DNA from: JBQTKD01 sp963703165
Lineage (GTDB): Bacteria > Actinomycetota > Actinomycetes > Sporichthyales > Sporichthyaceae
Length of the DNA: 64,000 nt
Assembly (NCBI GenBank): GCA_963703165.1
Contig: OY969798.1
Location: forward strand, 5,022,001 to 5,086,000
Reading direction: 5' to 3'
Part shown: one piece after another, positions 26,697 to 35,898 of the stretch
Position numbering within the stretch: position 1 is the stretch's first letter
How the letters are laid out: each line of letters starts with the position of its first letter
Notes under the pieces: generated by a model
What the model was told of the DNA's origin: nothing
Seen by the model: only the letters and a program-made list of their open reading frames with translations
Database searches by the model: none
Translations under genes and position numbers: made by a program

Positions 26697-28505
26697 ATGA
26701 ACGACCGAATCGTGATCGCCAACTGCGGCGGCTTCTGGGGTGACGACCCGACCGCCGCCCGCCGTCAGGTCGAGGGTGGCCCGATCGACTACCTGGTCAT
26801 GGATTACCTGGCCGAGGTCACGATGGCGATCCTCCAGAAGCAGAAGGCGAAACGACCTGAGCTCGGCTACGCCGGCGACTTCCTCACCCAACTGCGGGAC
26901 GTCCTCGTGCCGTGCGTGGAGAAGGGCATCCGGATCATCGCCAACGCGGGCGGGGTGAACCCCCACGCCTGCGCGGCGGCGGTGGAGCGGCTCGCGGAGG
27001 AACTGGGCGTCGCGGACCGGGTGAAGCTCGGCGTCGTCTCCGGTGACGATCTCTACGAGGACCTGGACGGGCTGCTGGACTCCGGCCAGACGCTGACCAA
27101 CATGGAGACCGGTCATCCCCTCGGCGACATCCGGGACTGTGTGCAGTCAGCGAATGTGTATTTGGGGGCCGCGCCGATCGTGCGGGCGCTCGAACTGGGC
27201 GCGAATGTGATCGTGGCCGGCCGCGTCACCGACACGTCATTGGCGTTGGCTCCGATGATCCACCACTTCGGCTGGGCCTGGGACGACTGGGACTCCCTCG
27301 CGGCGGGCGTGGTCGCCGGACACATCATCGAGTGCGGCTGCCAGTGCACCGGCGGCAACTTCACCGATTGGCACCTGGTCCCGGACCACCGGCGGATGGG
27401 TTATCCGCTGGTCGAGGCGCACCCGGACGGCAGCTTCGTCGTGACCAAGCATCCCGGCACGGGCGGCCTGGTCAGCGTCCACACCGTCTCGGAGCAATTG
27501 CTCTACGAGATGGGCGGGCCCGCCTATCTGTCGCCGGACTGCATCGCGCGGTTCGACTCGATCGCGCTGACCCAGGAAGGACCCGACCGGGTCCGGGTCT
27601 CGGGAGTGCAGGGCCAGGCGCCGCCGGAACTGCTCAAGGTCGCGGTCTCCTTCTCCGACGGCTACCGATGCGTCGGCCGTTGGCTCGTCGCCGGTCCCGA
27701 CACGCTCCGCAAGGCGCACAAGGCCGCCGAGATCTTCTGGTCGAGCGCCGGGGAACGGGAACAGTACGCGGAGACCTCGACGCACTATCTCGGCTGGGAC
27801 GGCGCCCACCCGCCGCTCGCAGCGGAGGAGCCGGGCGAGGTCCTGGTCCAGGTAGGAGCTCGAAGCGCGGACCGAGCGCTGTTGGAGCGTGACTTCGCCC
27901 CGCAGGTCGTGGGATGCCTGCTGCAGTCGATGCCCGGCATCGCGGTGCCTGCCGATCAGGGCCGTCCCCGCACCGCGGAGGTCGTCGCCCACTGGCCGGC
28001 GCTCATCCCGCGCGATCTGGTCAAGGCAACCGTGACGGTGGACGGCAGCACCGAGGAGGTCTCCGCGGCCGCGTCGGCCTACACCGACGTGCGCGCGGCC
28101 ACGGCTCCGTTGCACAAGGCAACTCCGGCCGACGACGCGGTCAAGCTTCCGGCGTCGGACGTGGTCACGGTGCCATTGCTGCAGTTGTGCATCGGCCGCT
28201 CCGGGGACAAGGGCGACACGGCCAACATCGGCATCCGCGCCCGCAGTCCCGAGATCTATTCCTGGATCCGGGCGAGCATCACTGCCGATGTGGTCGCCCA
28301 ACAGTTCAAGGACGTGTGCGCCGGCGCCGTCGACCGCTTCGAGTTGCCGAACCTGCTGGCGCTGAACTTCCTGCTGCACGAGAGTCTGGGCGGCGGGGGC
28401 GCCGCGTCCCTGCGGTTCGACGCGCAGGGCAAGACGTTCTCGCAATTCCTGCTGAGCATGCCGGTCACCGTCCCGGCGGCGCTGCTCGGCACCGTGCACC
28501 GCTGA
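26697..28505 (+). CDS. AtuA-like acyclic terpene utilisation protein (DUF1446)
   Basis: A 602-residue protein of the AtuA/DUF1446 family, named from acyclic terpene utilisation in Pseudomonas; its reaction is not established. The N-terminal domain (to about residue 450) has the family phrases NCGGFWGDDP, YLVMDYLAEVTMAIL and IANAGGVNPHACA, then GRVTDTSLALAP and TGGNFTDWH. The C-terminal domain begins near LCIGRSGDKGDTANIGI, often a separate protein in other genomes. The ATG at 26697 was chosen for AAGGTGG upstream; the long frame before it crosses the TetR gene and its operators. It heads an operon with SDR, carboxylase and dehydrogenase genes. Confidence 0.88.
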   Translation: MNDRIVIANCGGFWGDDPTAARRQVEGGPIDYLVMDYLAEVTMAILQKQKAKRPELGYAGDFLTQLRDVLVPCVEKGIRIIANAGGVNPHACAAAVERLAEELGVADRVKLGVVSGDDLYEDLDGLLDSGQTLTNMETGHPLGDIRDCVQSANVYLGAAPIVRALELGANVIVAGRVTDTSLALAPMIHHFGWAWDDWDSLAAGVVAGHIIECGCQCTGGNFTDWHLVPDHRRMGYPLVEAHPDGSFVVTKHPGTGGLVSVHTVSEQLLYEMGGPAYLSPDCIARFDSIALTQEGPDRVRVSGVQGQAPPELLKVAVSFSDGYRCVGRWLVAGPDTLRKAHKAAEIFWSSAGEREQYAETSTHYLGWDGAHPPLAAEEPGEVLVQVGARSADRALLERDFAPQVVGCLLQSMPGIAVPADQGRPRTAEVVAHWPALIPRDLVKATVTVDGSTEEVSAAASAYTDVRAATAPLHKATPADDAVKLPASDVVTVPLLQLCIGRSGDKGDTANIGIRARSPEIYSWIRASITADVVAQQFKDVCAGAVDRFELPNLLALNFLLHESLGGGGAASLRFDAQGKTFSQFLLSMPVTVPAALLGTVHR

Positions 28506-28528
28506 ATCGGTCGATCGAGAAGGCGAGA

Positions 28529-29326
28529 GTGACAATGAGTTCTCGATACGGCGTACAGCTGCCGGAGTTCCCGGAGGCCGGGTGCGCCATCGTCTTCGGT
28601 GCCTCGGGCGGCCTGGGCGCCGCCACCGCGGGCCTGCTCGCCCAGCGGGGCTGTGACGTTGTCCTGACCTACCGCTCCCGAGCCGCCGAGACCGAAGAGT
28701 TGGCCGCGTCGATCCGCGAACTCGGACGCAAGGCGACACCGTTGGCGTGCGATGCGACGGCGAGCGCTGATGTCGCAGCGGTGGTGGAGGCCGGGCTGGG
28801 CGAGCACGGACGCATCCACACGGTGGTCGTGGCTACCGGTCAGCTCTTCCGGACTCGACCGTTGGTGGACTTCACCGCCGAGGAATTCGCCGGTGTGATG
28901 AAGACCGACGTGACCGGGTTCTTCACGATCGCCAAGGGCGTCGTACCCGCTCTGCGCGCAGGTGGCGGCGGCTCCATCACCGCGCTGATCACGGCGGCGG
29001 TCGATCGCACGGTCCCCACCGACGCGCTGTCGGCGACACCGAAGGCCGCGGTGGCCATGATGATCCGGATGCTGGCCACCGAGGAGGCCGCCTACGGGAT
29101 CCGAGCGAACGCGGTCGGCCCAGGGGTGATCGAGGGCGGCATGGTGCCGCCCATGCGGGAGGACCCCGCCACCCGCGACCTGCTCGCGCTCGCCACCGAC
29201 TTCACCCCCCTGGGCCGCCTGGGCCGGGTGGAGGAGGTCGCGGAAGCTGTCGCGTTCCTCGCGTCCACTCGAGCGTCGTTCATCACCGGTCAGCAACTCA
29301 TGGTCGACGGCGGACTCGCTACCTGA
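28529..29326 (+). CDS. SDR-family protein with degenerate active site
   Basis: About 265 residues with a Rossmann start (VFGASGGLGAATAGLLAQRG, a TGxxxGxG variant) and the SDR C-terminal IRANAVGPGVIEGGM and FITGQQLMVDGG blocks. The catalytic Tyr-x3-Lys is not standard: the segment reads LSATPKAAV, so Lys is kept but Ser stands where Tyr belongs. The NISS strand reads ALITAAV, lacking the catalytic Ser. It may be a non-canonical reductase or hydratase partner; in the Pseudomonas atu operon an SDR (AtuB) has the same position. I chose the GTG at 28529 for its GAAGG spacing; the ATG at 28535 is also possible. Confidence 0.8.
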   Translation: MTMSSRYGVQLPEFPEAGCAIVFGASGGLGAATAGLLAQRGCDVVLTYRSRAAETEELAASIRELGRKATPLACDATASADVAAVVEAGLGEHGRIHTVVVATGQLFRTRPLVDFTAEEFAGVMKTDVTGFFTIAKGVVPALRAGGGGSITALITAAVDRTVPTDALSATPKAAVAMMIRMLATEEAAYGIRANAVGPGVIEGGMVPPMREDPATRDLLALATDFTPLGRLGRVEEVAEAVAFLASTRASFITGQQLMVDGGLAT

Positions 29327-29348
29327 AACCCGGACGGAACTGGACTCG

Positions 29349-30947
29349 ATGGCAACGCTGCGCACCGCGCTCGACACCACCTCGCCGCAGTATGCGCTGG
29401 ACGCGGCGGCGATGCTCGCCGCGATGTCCCCGCTGCAGGAGCTCGCAGCCGAGGTGCTGGCGGCGGGCGGCTCCGATTCGGTGGCCCGGCATCACGGACG
29501 TGGTCGGCTGCTCGCCCGCGAGCGCATCGACCTCCTGCTGGACGAGGACGCGCCCTTCCTCGAACTCTCCTGCTACGCCGGAGCGCACGAACCCGACGGA
29601 CAGCCCGGGGGGCGGTTGATCACCGGCATCGGGCCGGTGTCCGGCGTCGAGTGCATGCTGATCGCCCACCAGCCGACGGTGAAGGGCGGATCGCTCAACC
29701 CGGCCGCGGTGGCCAAGAAGCTGCGAGCGCTGGAGATCGCGGAACGGAACCGACTTCCCGTCCTGACCCTCGTCGAGTCCGGCGGGGCTGATCTACCCCG
29801 CCAGGCCGACATTTTCGTCCCGGGCGGACAGATCTTCCGGGAACTGACCCGCCTGTCCGCCGCCGGCATCCCGACGATCTCGCTGGTCTTCGGCAGCTCC
29901 ACGGCAGGCGGTGCGTACGTACCCGGCCTGAGCGAGTACACGGTGCTCGTCGCGGACGCGGCCACCGTCTACCTCGGTGGCCCGCCGCTGGTGAAGATGG
30001 CGATCAACGAGGACGTCGACGACGAGAGCCTCGGCGGGGCCGACATGCACGCGCGGGTCTCGGGTCTCGCCGACTATCTCGCGGCCGACGAGCGGGAAGC
30101 GATCCTGATCGGTCGTCAGATCGTGGCGGACCTGGGATGGCGCAAGGCCGGGCCGGGTCCCTCGCTGCCGGCAGACCCGCCGATCCATGACGCGGCGGAA
30201 CTCCTGGGGTGCATCTCCGCGGACCCGAAGCGGGCGGTGGAGGTCCGGGAGATCCTGGCCCGGCTGCTCGACGGATCGCGCTTCTCGGAGTTCAAGCCGC
30301 TGTACGGGACCCAGTTGGTCTGCGGTTGGGGCTCCGTCAACGGCTTCCCCGTCGGGGTGCTGGCCAACAACGGCATCCTGTTCTCCGCCGAGTCGAACAA
30401 GGGCGCCCACTTCATCCAGCTCGCCAACGCCCGCGACATCCCGCTGCTGTTCGTGCAGAACATCACCGGCTTCATGGTGGGTTCCGCGGCCGAGCAGGGC
30501 GGCATCATCAAGGACGGATCCAAGCTCATCAACGCCGTCTCCAACTCGGCGGTGCCCCACCTCACGCTGATGGTCGGGGCGTCCTACGGCGCAGGGAACT
30601 ACGGCATGTCAGGCCGTGCCTACGACCCGCGGTTCGTCTTCACCTGGCCCAGCCACCGCATCGCGGTGATGGGCGGCACCCAACTGGCCGGCGTGATGTC
30701 GATCGTCTCGCGGCGCGCCGCGGAACGAGCCGGGCGGCCCTATGACGAGCAGACCGACGAACGCGTGCGCGCCGAGACCGAGCAGATGATCGAGGCCCAG
30801 TCCGGCGCCCTCTACGCCACCGGCCGGCTCTGGGACGACGGCGTCATCGATCCCCGTGACACCCGGTCGGTGTTGTCCCTCGCGCTCTCGGCCGTCCACT
30901 CCGCTCCGGTGGCCGGCTCGACGCGCTTCGCGCCCTTCCGGATGTGA
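29349..30947 (+). CDS. Acyl-CoA carboxylase, carboxyltransferase (beta) subunit
   Basis: A 532-residue carboxyltransferase resembling the beta subunits of methylcrotonyl-CoA and geranyl-CoA carboxylases (AtuC/LiuB). Two crotonase-fold lobes are visible: the N-lobe with RGRLLARERIDLLLD, VKGGSLNPAAVAKK and ESGGADLPRQ, and the C-lobe with NGILFSAESNKGAHFIQL, QNITGFMVG and MVGASYGAGNYGMSGRAY. The phrase FMVGSAAEQGGIIKDG is typical of the MCC/GCC group rather than propionyl-CoA carboxylase. It transfers CO2 from biotin to the gamma carbon of an unsaturated branched acyl-CoA. The biotin-bearing subunit is encoded 6 bp downstream. Confidence 0.92.
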   Translation: MATLRTALDTTSPQYALDAAAMLAAMSPLQELAAEVLAAGGSDSVARHHGRGRLLARERIDLLLDEDAPFLELSCYAGAHEPDGQPGGRLITGIGPVSGVECMLIAHQPTVKGGSLNPAAVAKKLRALEIAERNRLPVLTLVESGGADLPRQADIFVPGGQIFRELTRLSAAGIPTISLVFGSSTAGGAYVPGLSEYTVLVADAATVYLGGPPLVKMAINEDVDDESLGGADMHARVSGLADYLAADEREAILIGRQIVADLGWRKAGPGPSLPADPPIHDAAELLGCISADPKRAVEVREILARLLDGSRFSEFKPLYGTQLVCGWGSVNGFPVGVLANNGILFSAESNKGAHFIQLANARDIPLLFVQNITGFMVGSAAEQGGIIKDGSKLINAVSNSAVPHLTLMVGASYGAGNYGMSGRAYDPRFVFTWPSHRIAVMGGTQLAGVMSIVSRRAAERAGRPYDEQTDERVRAETEQMIEAQSGALYATGRLWDDGVIDPRDTRSVLSLALSAVHSAPVAGSTRFAPFRM

Positions 30948-30953
30948 GGCCAG

Positions 30954-32939
30954 ATGCACACCCTGCTGATCGCCAATCGCGGTGAGATTGCCCGGCGCGT
31001 CATCCGTACCGCACGCGCCCTCGGGATCCGCACCGTCGCGGTGTACTCAGACCCGGACGCGGACGCCCCGCACGTGCGGGACGCGGACTTCGCCGTGGCG
31101 CTCGGTGGCACGACCAGCGCCGAGTCCTACCTCGACGCCGGAAAGGTCCTGGCCGCGGCCCGCGCGACCGGCGCCGACGCCGTGCATCCCGGGTACGGGT
31201 TCCTGTCGGAAAACGCCGAGTTCGCGGAGGCCTGCGCGCACGCGGGCATCACCTTCGTCGGGCCCTCGCCGGACTCGATCCGGGACATGGGATTGAAGGA
31301 TCGGGCGAAGGACCTCGCCCGCAAGGCCGACGTGCCGGTCCTGCCCGACGCCCGGATCACCGGCGAGGACCCCGCCGAGTGGACCGCCGAGGCGGCGCGC
31401 GTCGGCTATCCACTGCTCGTCAAGGCCACCGCCGGCGGTGGTGGTAAGGGCATGCGACTGGTGCGGGACCCCGCCGACCTCGTGGAGGCCGTCGAGGGTG
31501 CGCGTCGGGAAGCGGGCAATTCGTTCGGCAACTCCGACGTCTTCCTCGAGCGATACCTCGACGCCGCTCGGCACATCGAGATCCAGGTCTTCGGCGACGT
31601 GCACGGCAATGCCGTGCACCTCGGCGAACGGGAATGCTCGGTGCAGCGCCGCCACCAGAAGGTCCTCGAGGAAGCTCCGTCCTCTGCCGTCAGCCCGGAG
31701 CTGCGCGAGGCCATGGGTGCCACGGCGGTCTCCCTGGTCCGGCAGCTCGGCTACGTCGGGGCGGGCACCGTGGAGTACCTGTTCGACGATGTGACCGGAG
31801 AGTTCTTCTTCCTCGAGATGAACACCCGCCTGCAGGTCGAGCATCCGGTCACCGAGGAGGTCTACGGCCTCGACCTGGTGGCACTGCAACTGCGGGTGGC
31901 CCGGGGCGAGGCTCTCGGGCTCGACCAGAGTGCGCTGCTCCCGCAGGGTCACGCGATCGAGGTCCGCCTCTACGCCGAGGACCCCGCGCAGAACTACCTG
32001 CCGACTCCCGGACCGCTCTACCGCTACTCGCATTCGGATCGACCGGGGCTGCGTTTCGAGGACGGCGTCAGCGCTCCCGGCGAGGTCTCGCCCTTCTACG
32101 ATCCGATGCTCGCGAAGGTGATCGCGCACGGCCGGACCCGCATCGAGGCCGCCGCACTCCTGGCCGCGGGTCTGGACGCCACCGCGGTGCACGGCGTGGT
32201 CACCAATCGCGACTTCCTGGCCGCCCTGCTGCGTGATCCGGATTTCCTCGCCGGGCGGACGCGGACCGACTTCCTGGATCACCATCCCGGGCTGCTCGAC
32301 CCGGCGCCCGCCACCCCGCCCGAGGTGCATCTGGCGGCCGCGATCGCCGTGTCCGTGGCCCGGCGCCGCGCCGGTCTCGCGGCGGGTCGGTACGCGGCGC
32401 CGGGTTTCCGCACCCTGCTGGGTGAGTTGCTGACCCGAGCCGAGTGGCGCGATGCGCGAGGCGAGACCGTCGAGGCGGGTTACCGGCTGGGCGCGGCCGC
32501 CGGCGACACGACGCTCGTCCTGGAGTGCGGCGGGAACCGCCATGAGCTCGTCCTACGTGATCTGGACGTCGACGGCGTCCGGGTGCGGTTCGACGGCGTG
32601 GACCACCCCTGCGCGGTGGCCGTGCATCCCGACGGCTCGGTGTGGGTCAACGACCCGCGCGCGCAGTCTCGCTGGGAACCCCTTCCGCGTCTGCCGGAGG
32701 TCTCGGCGACCTCGGGCGCGGCGGGACCGGTGAGCGAACTGCCGGGCACGGTGGTCGCCGTCCTTGTCGAGCCCGGGCAGAAGGTGACCGCGGGTCAGAA
32801 ACTTGTCGTGGTCGAAGCGATGAAGATGGAGCATCCCGCACTGGCGAACGCGGACGGTGTGGTCACCGAGGTCCATGTGACGGTGGGGCAGTACGTCGCG
32901 GCCAAGGCCGCGTTGGTGACGCTGGAACCTCACACCTGA
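30954..32939 (+). CDS. Acyl-CoA carboxylase, biotin carboxylase / BCCP (alpha) subunit
   Basis: A 661-residue alpha subunit. The biotin carboxylase domain opens with LIANRGEIARRVIRTARALG, followed by HPGYGFLSENAEFAE, the ATP-grasp loop TAGGGGKGMRLV, ERECSVQRRHQK, and EMNTRLQVEHPVTE. After a BT-like linker the C-terminal biotinyl domain ends with VVEAMKMEH; Lys624 carries biotin. Length and order match MccA/AtuF-type subunits. Together with the adjacent beta subunit it forms the ATP-dependent carboxylase, most likely geranyl-CoA-type given the AtuA neighbour, though methylcrotonyl-CoA carboxylase cannot be excluded. Confidence 0.93.
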   Translation: MHTLLIANRGEIARRVIRTARALGIRTVAVYSDPDADAPHVRDADFAVALGGTTSAESYLDAGKVLAAARATGADAVHPGYGFLSENAEFAEACAHAGITFVGPSPDSIRDMGLKDRAKDLARKADVPVLPDARITGEDPAEWTAEAARVGYPLLVKATAGGGGKGMRLVRDPADLVEAVEGARREAGNSFGNSDVFLERYLDAARHIEIQVFGDVHGNAVHLGERECSVQRRHQKVLEEAPSSAVSPELREAMGATAVSLVRQLGYVGAGTVEYLFDDVTGEFFFLEMNTRLQVEHPVTEEVYGLDLVALQLRVARGEALGLDQSALLPQGHAIEVRLYAEDPAQNYLPTPGPLYRYSHSDRPGLRFEDGVSAPGEVSPFYDPMLAKVIAHGRTRIEAAALLAAGLDATAVHGVVTNRDFLAALLRDPDFLAGRTRTDFLDHHPGLLDPAPATPPEVHLAAAIAVSVARRRAGLAAGRYAAPGFRTLLGELLTRAEWRDARGETVEAGYRLGAAAGDTTLVLECGGNRHELVLRDLDVDGVRVRFDGVDHPCAVAVHPDGSVWVNDPRAQSRWEPLPRLPEVSATSGAAGPVSELPGTVVAVLVEPGQKVTAGQKLVVVEAMKMEHPALANADGVVTEVHVTVGQYVAAKAALVTLEPHT

Positions 32940-32953
32940 CGACAGGAGCAGCC

Positions 32954-34114
32954 GTGCCCTCGGCCCATCAGCTGTGGAACACACCGGAGCGATTGGCGCT
33001 GCGCTCTGCCGTGGCGGACTTCACGACCCGGGAGATCGTTCCGGGTCTTGCCGCCTGGGAGGAGACCGGTGAGGTCCCGCGGTCGCTGCACCGAGCAGCC
33101 GCCGGGTTGGGCCTGCTGGAACTGGGTTTCCCGGAGAAAGCCGGGGGAGCCGGCGACTTCGTGGATTTCGCCATCGCCAACGAGCAGATCATCCTGTCCG
33201 GCGGGAGCAGTGGGATCACCTCGGCGCTGTTCACCCACAGCATCGGCGTTCCGCACATCGCCGCCGCGGGTGATCCCTGGCAGATCGACGAATTCGTCCG
33301 GCCGGTGCTGGCGGGACAGCAAATCGCCGCCCTCGGGGTCACCGAACCCGGTGCCGGATCCGATGTCGGCGCCCTCACCACGCGAGCCGTTCGCGACGGC
33401 GAGGAGTACGTGGTCTCCGGTGCCAAGACTTTCATCACCTCCGGGGCACGCGCGGATTTCGTGACCACTGCCGTGCGGACCGGCGGGCCCGGACACCACG
33501 GCATCTCGCTGCTGGTGATCGAGACCGATCGGCCCGGCTTCACGGTCTCATCCCGTTTGAAGAAGATGGGCTGGCTGTGCTCGGACACTGCCGAACTCGC
33601 CTTCGACCAGGTCAGAGTGCCGGTGCGCAACCTGGTGGGCGCAGAAGGCGGCGGGTTCGTCCAGATCATGCAGCGGTTCGAGGCGGAGCGCCTGACCATG
33701 GCCCTCTGCGCAGTGGCCACCGCCGAACGCTCCCTACAACTGGCGCAGACGTGGGCGACGCAACGGCACACCTTCGGTGCGCCCCTGATCACCCGTCAGG
33801 TCATCCGGCACAAGCTGGCCGAGATGGCGCGGCAGACGGCGGTCGCGAAGACCTACCTCCGGGACGTCACCGCTCGCTGGCTCGCCGGGGAGGACGTCGT
33901 CGCCGAGATCGCCATGGCCAAGAACACGGCCGTGTTCTGCTGCGATCACGTGGTCGACGAGGCCGTGCAGCTGCACGGCGGCATGGGCTACATGCGCGAG
34001 ACGGAGATCGAGCGCCACTACCGGGACGCCCGGATCCTGGGCATCGGCGGCGGCACCACCGAGATCATGAACGAAATCGTCGCCAAGCATCTGCTGCGCC
34101 GGGCGCAAAGTTGA
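32954..34114 (+). CDS. Acyl-CoA dehydrogenase (citronellyl/isovaleryl-CoA type)
   Basis: A 386-residue acyl-CoA dehydrogenase, last gene of the carboxylase operon. It has TEPGAGSDVGAL, GAKTFITSGARADF, and the C-terminal QLHGGMGYMRETEIERHYRDARIL. The canonical glutamate position near the end reads GGGTTEIM, with Gly for Glu. The Glu in FEAERLTMAL corresponds to the base of isovaleryl-CoA dehydrogenase, an enzyme for branched chains. This fits a citronellyl-CoA dehydrogenase (AtuD-like) preceding the carboxylase step. The GTG start is preceded by AGGAG. A TTGAC-type half-palindrome overlaps the stop codon. Confidence 0.88.
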   Translation: MPSAHQLWNTPERLALRSAVADFTTREIVPGLAAWEETGEVPRSLHRAAAGLGLLELGFPEKAGGAGDFVDFAIANEQIILSGGSSGITSALFTHSIGVPHIAAAGDPWQIDEFVRPVLAGQQIAALGVTEPGAGSDVGALTTRAVRDGEEYVVSGAKTFITSGARADFVTTAVRTGGPGHHGISLLVIETDRPGFTVSSRLKKMGWLCSDTAELAFDQVRVPVRNLVGAEGGGFVQIMQRFEAERLTMALCAVATAERSLQLAQTWATQRHTFGAPLITRQVIRHKLAEMARQTAVAKTYLRDVTARWLAGEDVVAEIAMAKNTAVFCCDHVVDEAVQLHGGMGYMRETEIERHYRDARILGIGGGTTEIMNEIVAKHLLRRAQS

Positions 34115-34126
34115 TGGATCAGTCAG
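34111..34126. promoter_or_regulatory. TTGAC operator, copy 3 (weak)
   Basis: TTGATGGATCAGTCAG overlaps the stop codon of the dehydrogenase gene and lies 55 bp from copy 4. It is the least perfect copy. Confidence 0.4.
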
Positions 34127-34165
34127 GTTTTTGAGCTCGCACGCGCGACAACATGCTCGAAAGAG

Positions 34166-34181
34166 TTGACTCACTAATCAA
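34166..34181. promoter_or_regulatory. TTGAC operator, copy 4 (before monooxygenase operon)
   Basis: TTGACT-CACT-AATCAA has 6-bp arms with one mismatch, 58 bp before the monooxygenase start. It links this operon to the TetR regulator encoded at 25815. Confidence 0.6.
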
Positions 34182-34239
34182 CTTCGTGTTGGCTTGACCT
34201 ACTGCGATAGCTCCGATCTGTATGAGGAGATGAAGGTCG

Positions 34240-35895
34240 ATGCAGACAGACCCCGCCCACAGGACCTCCGGCGCCACGGACTTCGACGCGGTCGTGATCG
34301 GAGCCGGGTTCTCCGGCCTGCGGATGCTCATCGAGCTGCGCAGGCTCGGTCTCACCGGCGTCGGGATCGAGGCGGGAACCGACGTGGGCGGCACCTGGTA
34401 CTGGAACCGGTACCCGGGCGCGCGGACCGACAGCGAGAGCTGGTCGTACTGCTTCTCCTCGTTCCCCGAGCTCCTCGAGGAGTGGACCTGGAAGGAGCGC
34501 TACCCCCAGCAGCAGGAGGTGCTCAACTACCAGCGCTACGTCGCAGAGAAGTTCGACCTCCGTAAGGACATTCGGTTCAGCACTCGCGTCGAGTCCGCGT
34601 CCTACGACGCGGACGCCAACACCTGGACCGTCCGCACCGACACCGGTGACATCTTGACGTGCACCTACCTGATCACCGGGTTGGGTCACCTCTCCGTGCC
34701 GCACAAGCCGCAGTTCCCCGGCATCGACGACTTCCGCGGCGAGGTCTACCTGACCGGGAACTGGCCCAAGGATCCGGTGGACTTCGCCGGCAAGCGAGTC
34801 GGGATCATCGGTGCCGGCGCCAGCGCGGTCCAGGCCATTCCCGTGATCGCCGAGCAAGCGGCTCACCTGACCGTGTTCCAGCGGACACCGAACTTCGTCG
34901 TCCCCGCGCAGAACCACCCGTTGAGCGAGGACCAGGTCGCGCAGATCAAGGGGAACTACCCGGCGATCTGGAAGCAGGCCCAGGCGCACGTCTTCGGTTT
35001 CCCGATGAGCCCCGCCGGCCGCCTGTACGACGACGTGACCGACGCCGAGCGTGAGGAGATCTTCGAGGAGGGCTGGCGCAACGGCGGCTTCCACTACGTC
35101 TTCGAGACCTTCGACGACATCATCGTCGATCAGCGGTCCAACGACGCGGCGGCCGACTTCATCCGGCGCAAGATCCGGGAGACTGTGAAGGACCCGGTAA
35201 CGGCCGAGTTGCTCTGCCCGAAGGGATATCCGTACGTCGCGAAGCGCCCGCCGGCCGGGCACGGCTACTACGAGACCTACAACCGGGACAACGTCTCGCT
35301 CGTCGATGTCGCCTCGCACCCCATCACCGCGATCACGCCGGACGGGGTGCGCACCGAAGAGGGTGACCACGCGGTCGACGTGCTGGTGTTCGCCACCGGA
35401 TTCGACGCCGTCACCGGCGCGCTCGGGAAGATCGACATCACCGGCACGGACGGGCGCAAGCTGGCCGACGACTGGCGCGAGGGCCCGCAGACCTTCCTCG
35501 GCGTGGCCAATCCCGGCTTCCCGAACCTCCTGTTCATCTGCGGACCGCAGAGCGCCTACGCGAACATTCCCGTCGTCGTGGAGAAGGTCGTGTGGACGAT
35601 CGGTCAGGCCCTCGAGCGGATGGCCGCCCTCGGAGCCGATCGGATCGAGGCGACGCCGCAGGCGGCACAGGAGTGGAAGGAACACCTGCACGAGGTGCTC
35701 CACATGACCCTCATCCCGGCGGGCGAGAAGGTGGGCAGCTGGTACCTGGGGGCGAACATCCCCGGTAAACCGCGCTCCCCGCTGTTCTACTTCGGCGGTG
35801 CGGGTGCCTACGCCCAGAAGCTCGACAGCGTGACGGCCAACGACTTCGACGGCTTCGTGCTCTCGAAGGCGTCAGCGCCCGCCCGGGTGGGCTGA
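34240..35895 (+). CDS. Baeyer-Villiger-type flavin monooxygenase
   Basis: A 551-residue class B flavoprotein monooxygenase. It binds FAD through GAGFSG (residues 21-26) and NADPH through GIIGAGASA (188-196). The BVMO phrase GGTWYWNRYPGARTDSES and the ATGFD motif are present. The fingerprint F-x-G-x3-H-x3-W-P is found at residues 165-176 as F-R-G-E-V-Y-L-T-G-N-W-P, so the usual His is Leu171. Such enzymes insert oxygen next to a ketone, giving esters or lactones. It leads an operon with an acyl-CoA ligase and an HSL-family esterase, which would open a lactone and activate the acid. The substrate is probably a cyclic or terpenoid ketone (inference). Confidence 0.85.
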   Translation: MQTDPAHRTSGATDFDAVVIGAGFSGLRMLIELRRLGLTGVGIEAGTDVGGTWYWNRYPGARTDSESWSYCFSSFPELLEEWTWKERYPQQQEVLNYQRYVAEKFDLRKDIRFSTRVESASYDADANTWTVRTDTGDILTCTYLITGLGHLSVPHKPQFPGIDDFRGEVYLTGNWPKDPVDFAGKRVGIIGAGASAVQAIPVIAEQAAHLTVFQRTPNFVVPAQNHPLSEDQVAQIKGNYPAIWKQAQAHVFGFPMSPAGRLYDDVTDAEREEIFEEGWRNGGFHYVFETFDDIIVDQRSNDAAADFIRRKIRETVKDPVTAELLCPKGYPYVAKRPPAGHGYYETYNRDNVSLVDVASHPITAITPDGVRTEEGDHAVDVLVFATGFDAVTGALGKIDITGTDGRKLADDWREGPQTFLGVANPGFPNLLFICGPQSAYANIPVVVEKVVWTIGQALERMAALGADRIEATPQAAQEWKEHLHEVLHMTLIPAGEKVGSWYLGANIPGKPRSPLFYFGGAGAYAQKLDSVTANDFDGFVLSKASAPARVG

Positions 35896-35898
35896 CGC

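Noticed and set aside
25665..28505. A 946-codon plus-strand frame before AtuA
   Set aside because: The first third is antisense to the TetR gene and crosses both operators. The AtuA homology begins at 26697.
26697..34114. Leucine-degradation (liu) operon instead of atu
   Set aside because: Not fully excluded, but no hydroxymethylglutaryl-CoA lyase or methylglutaconyl-CoA hydratase gene is present, and AtuA is.
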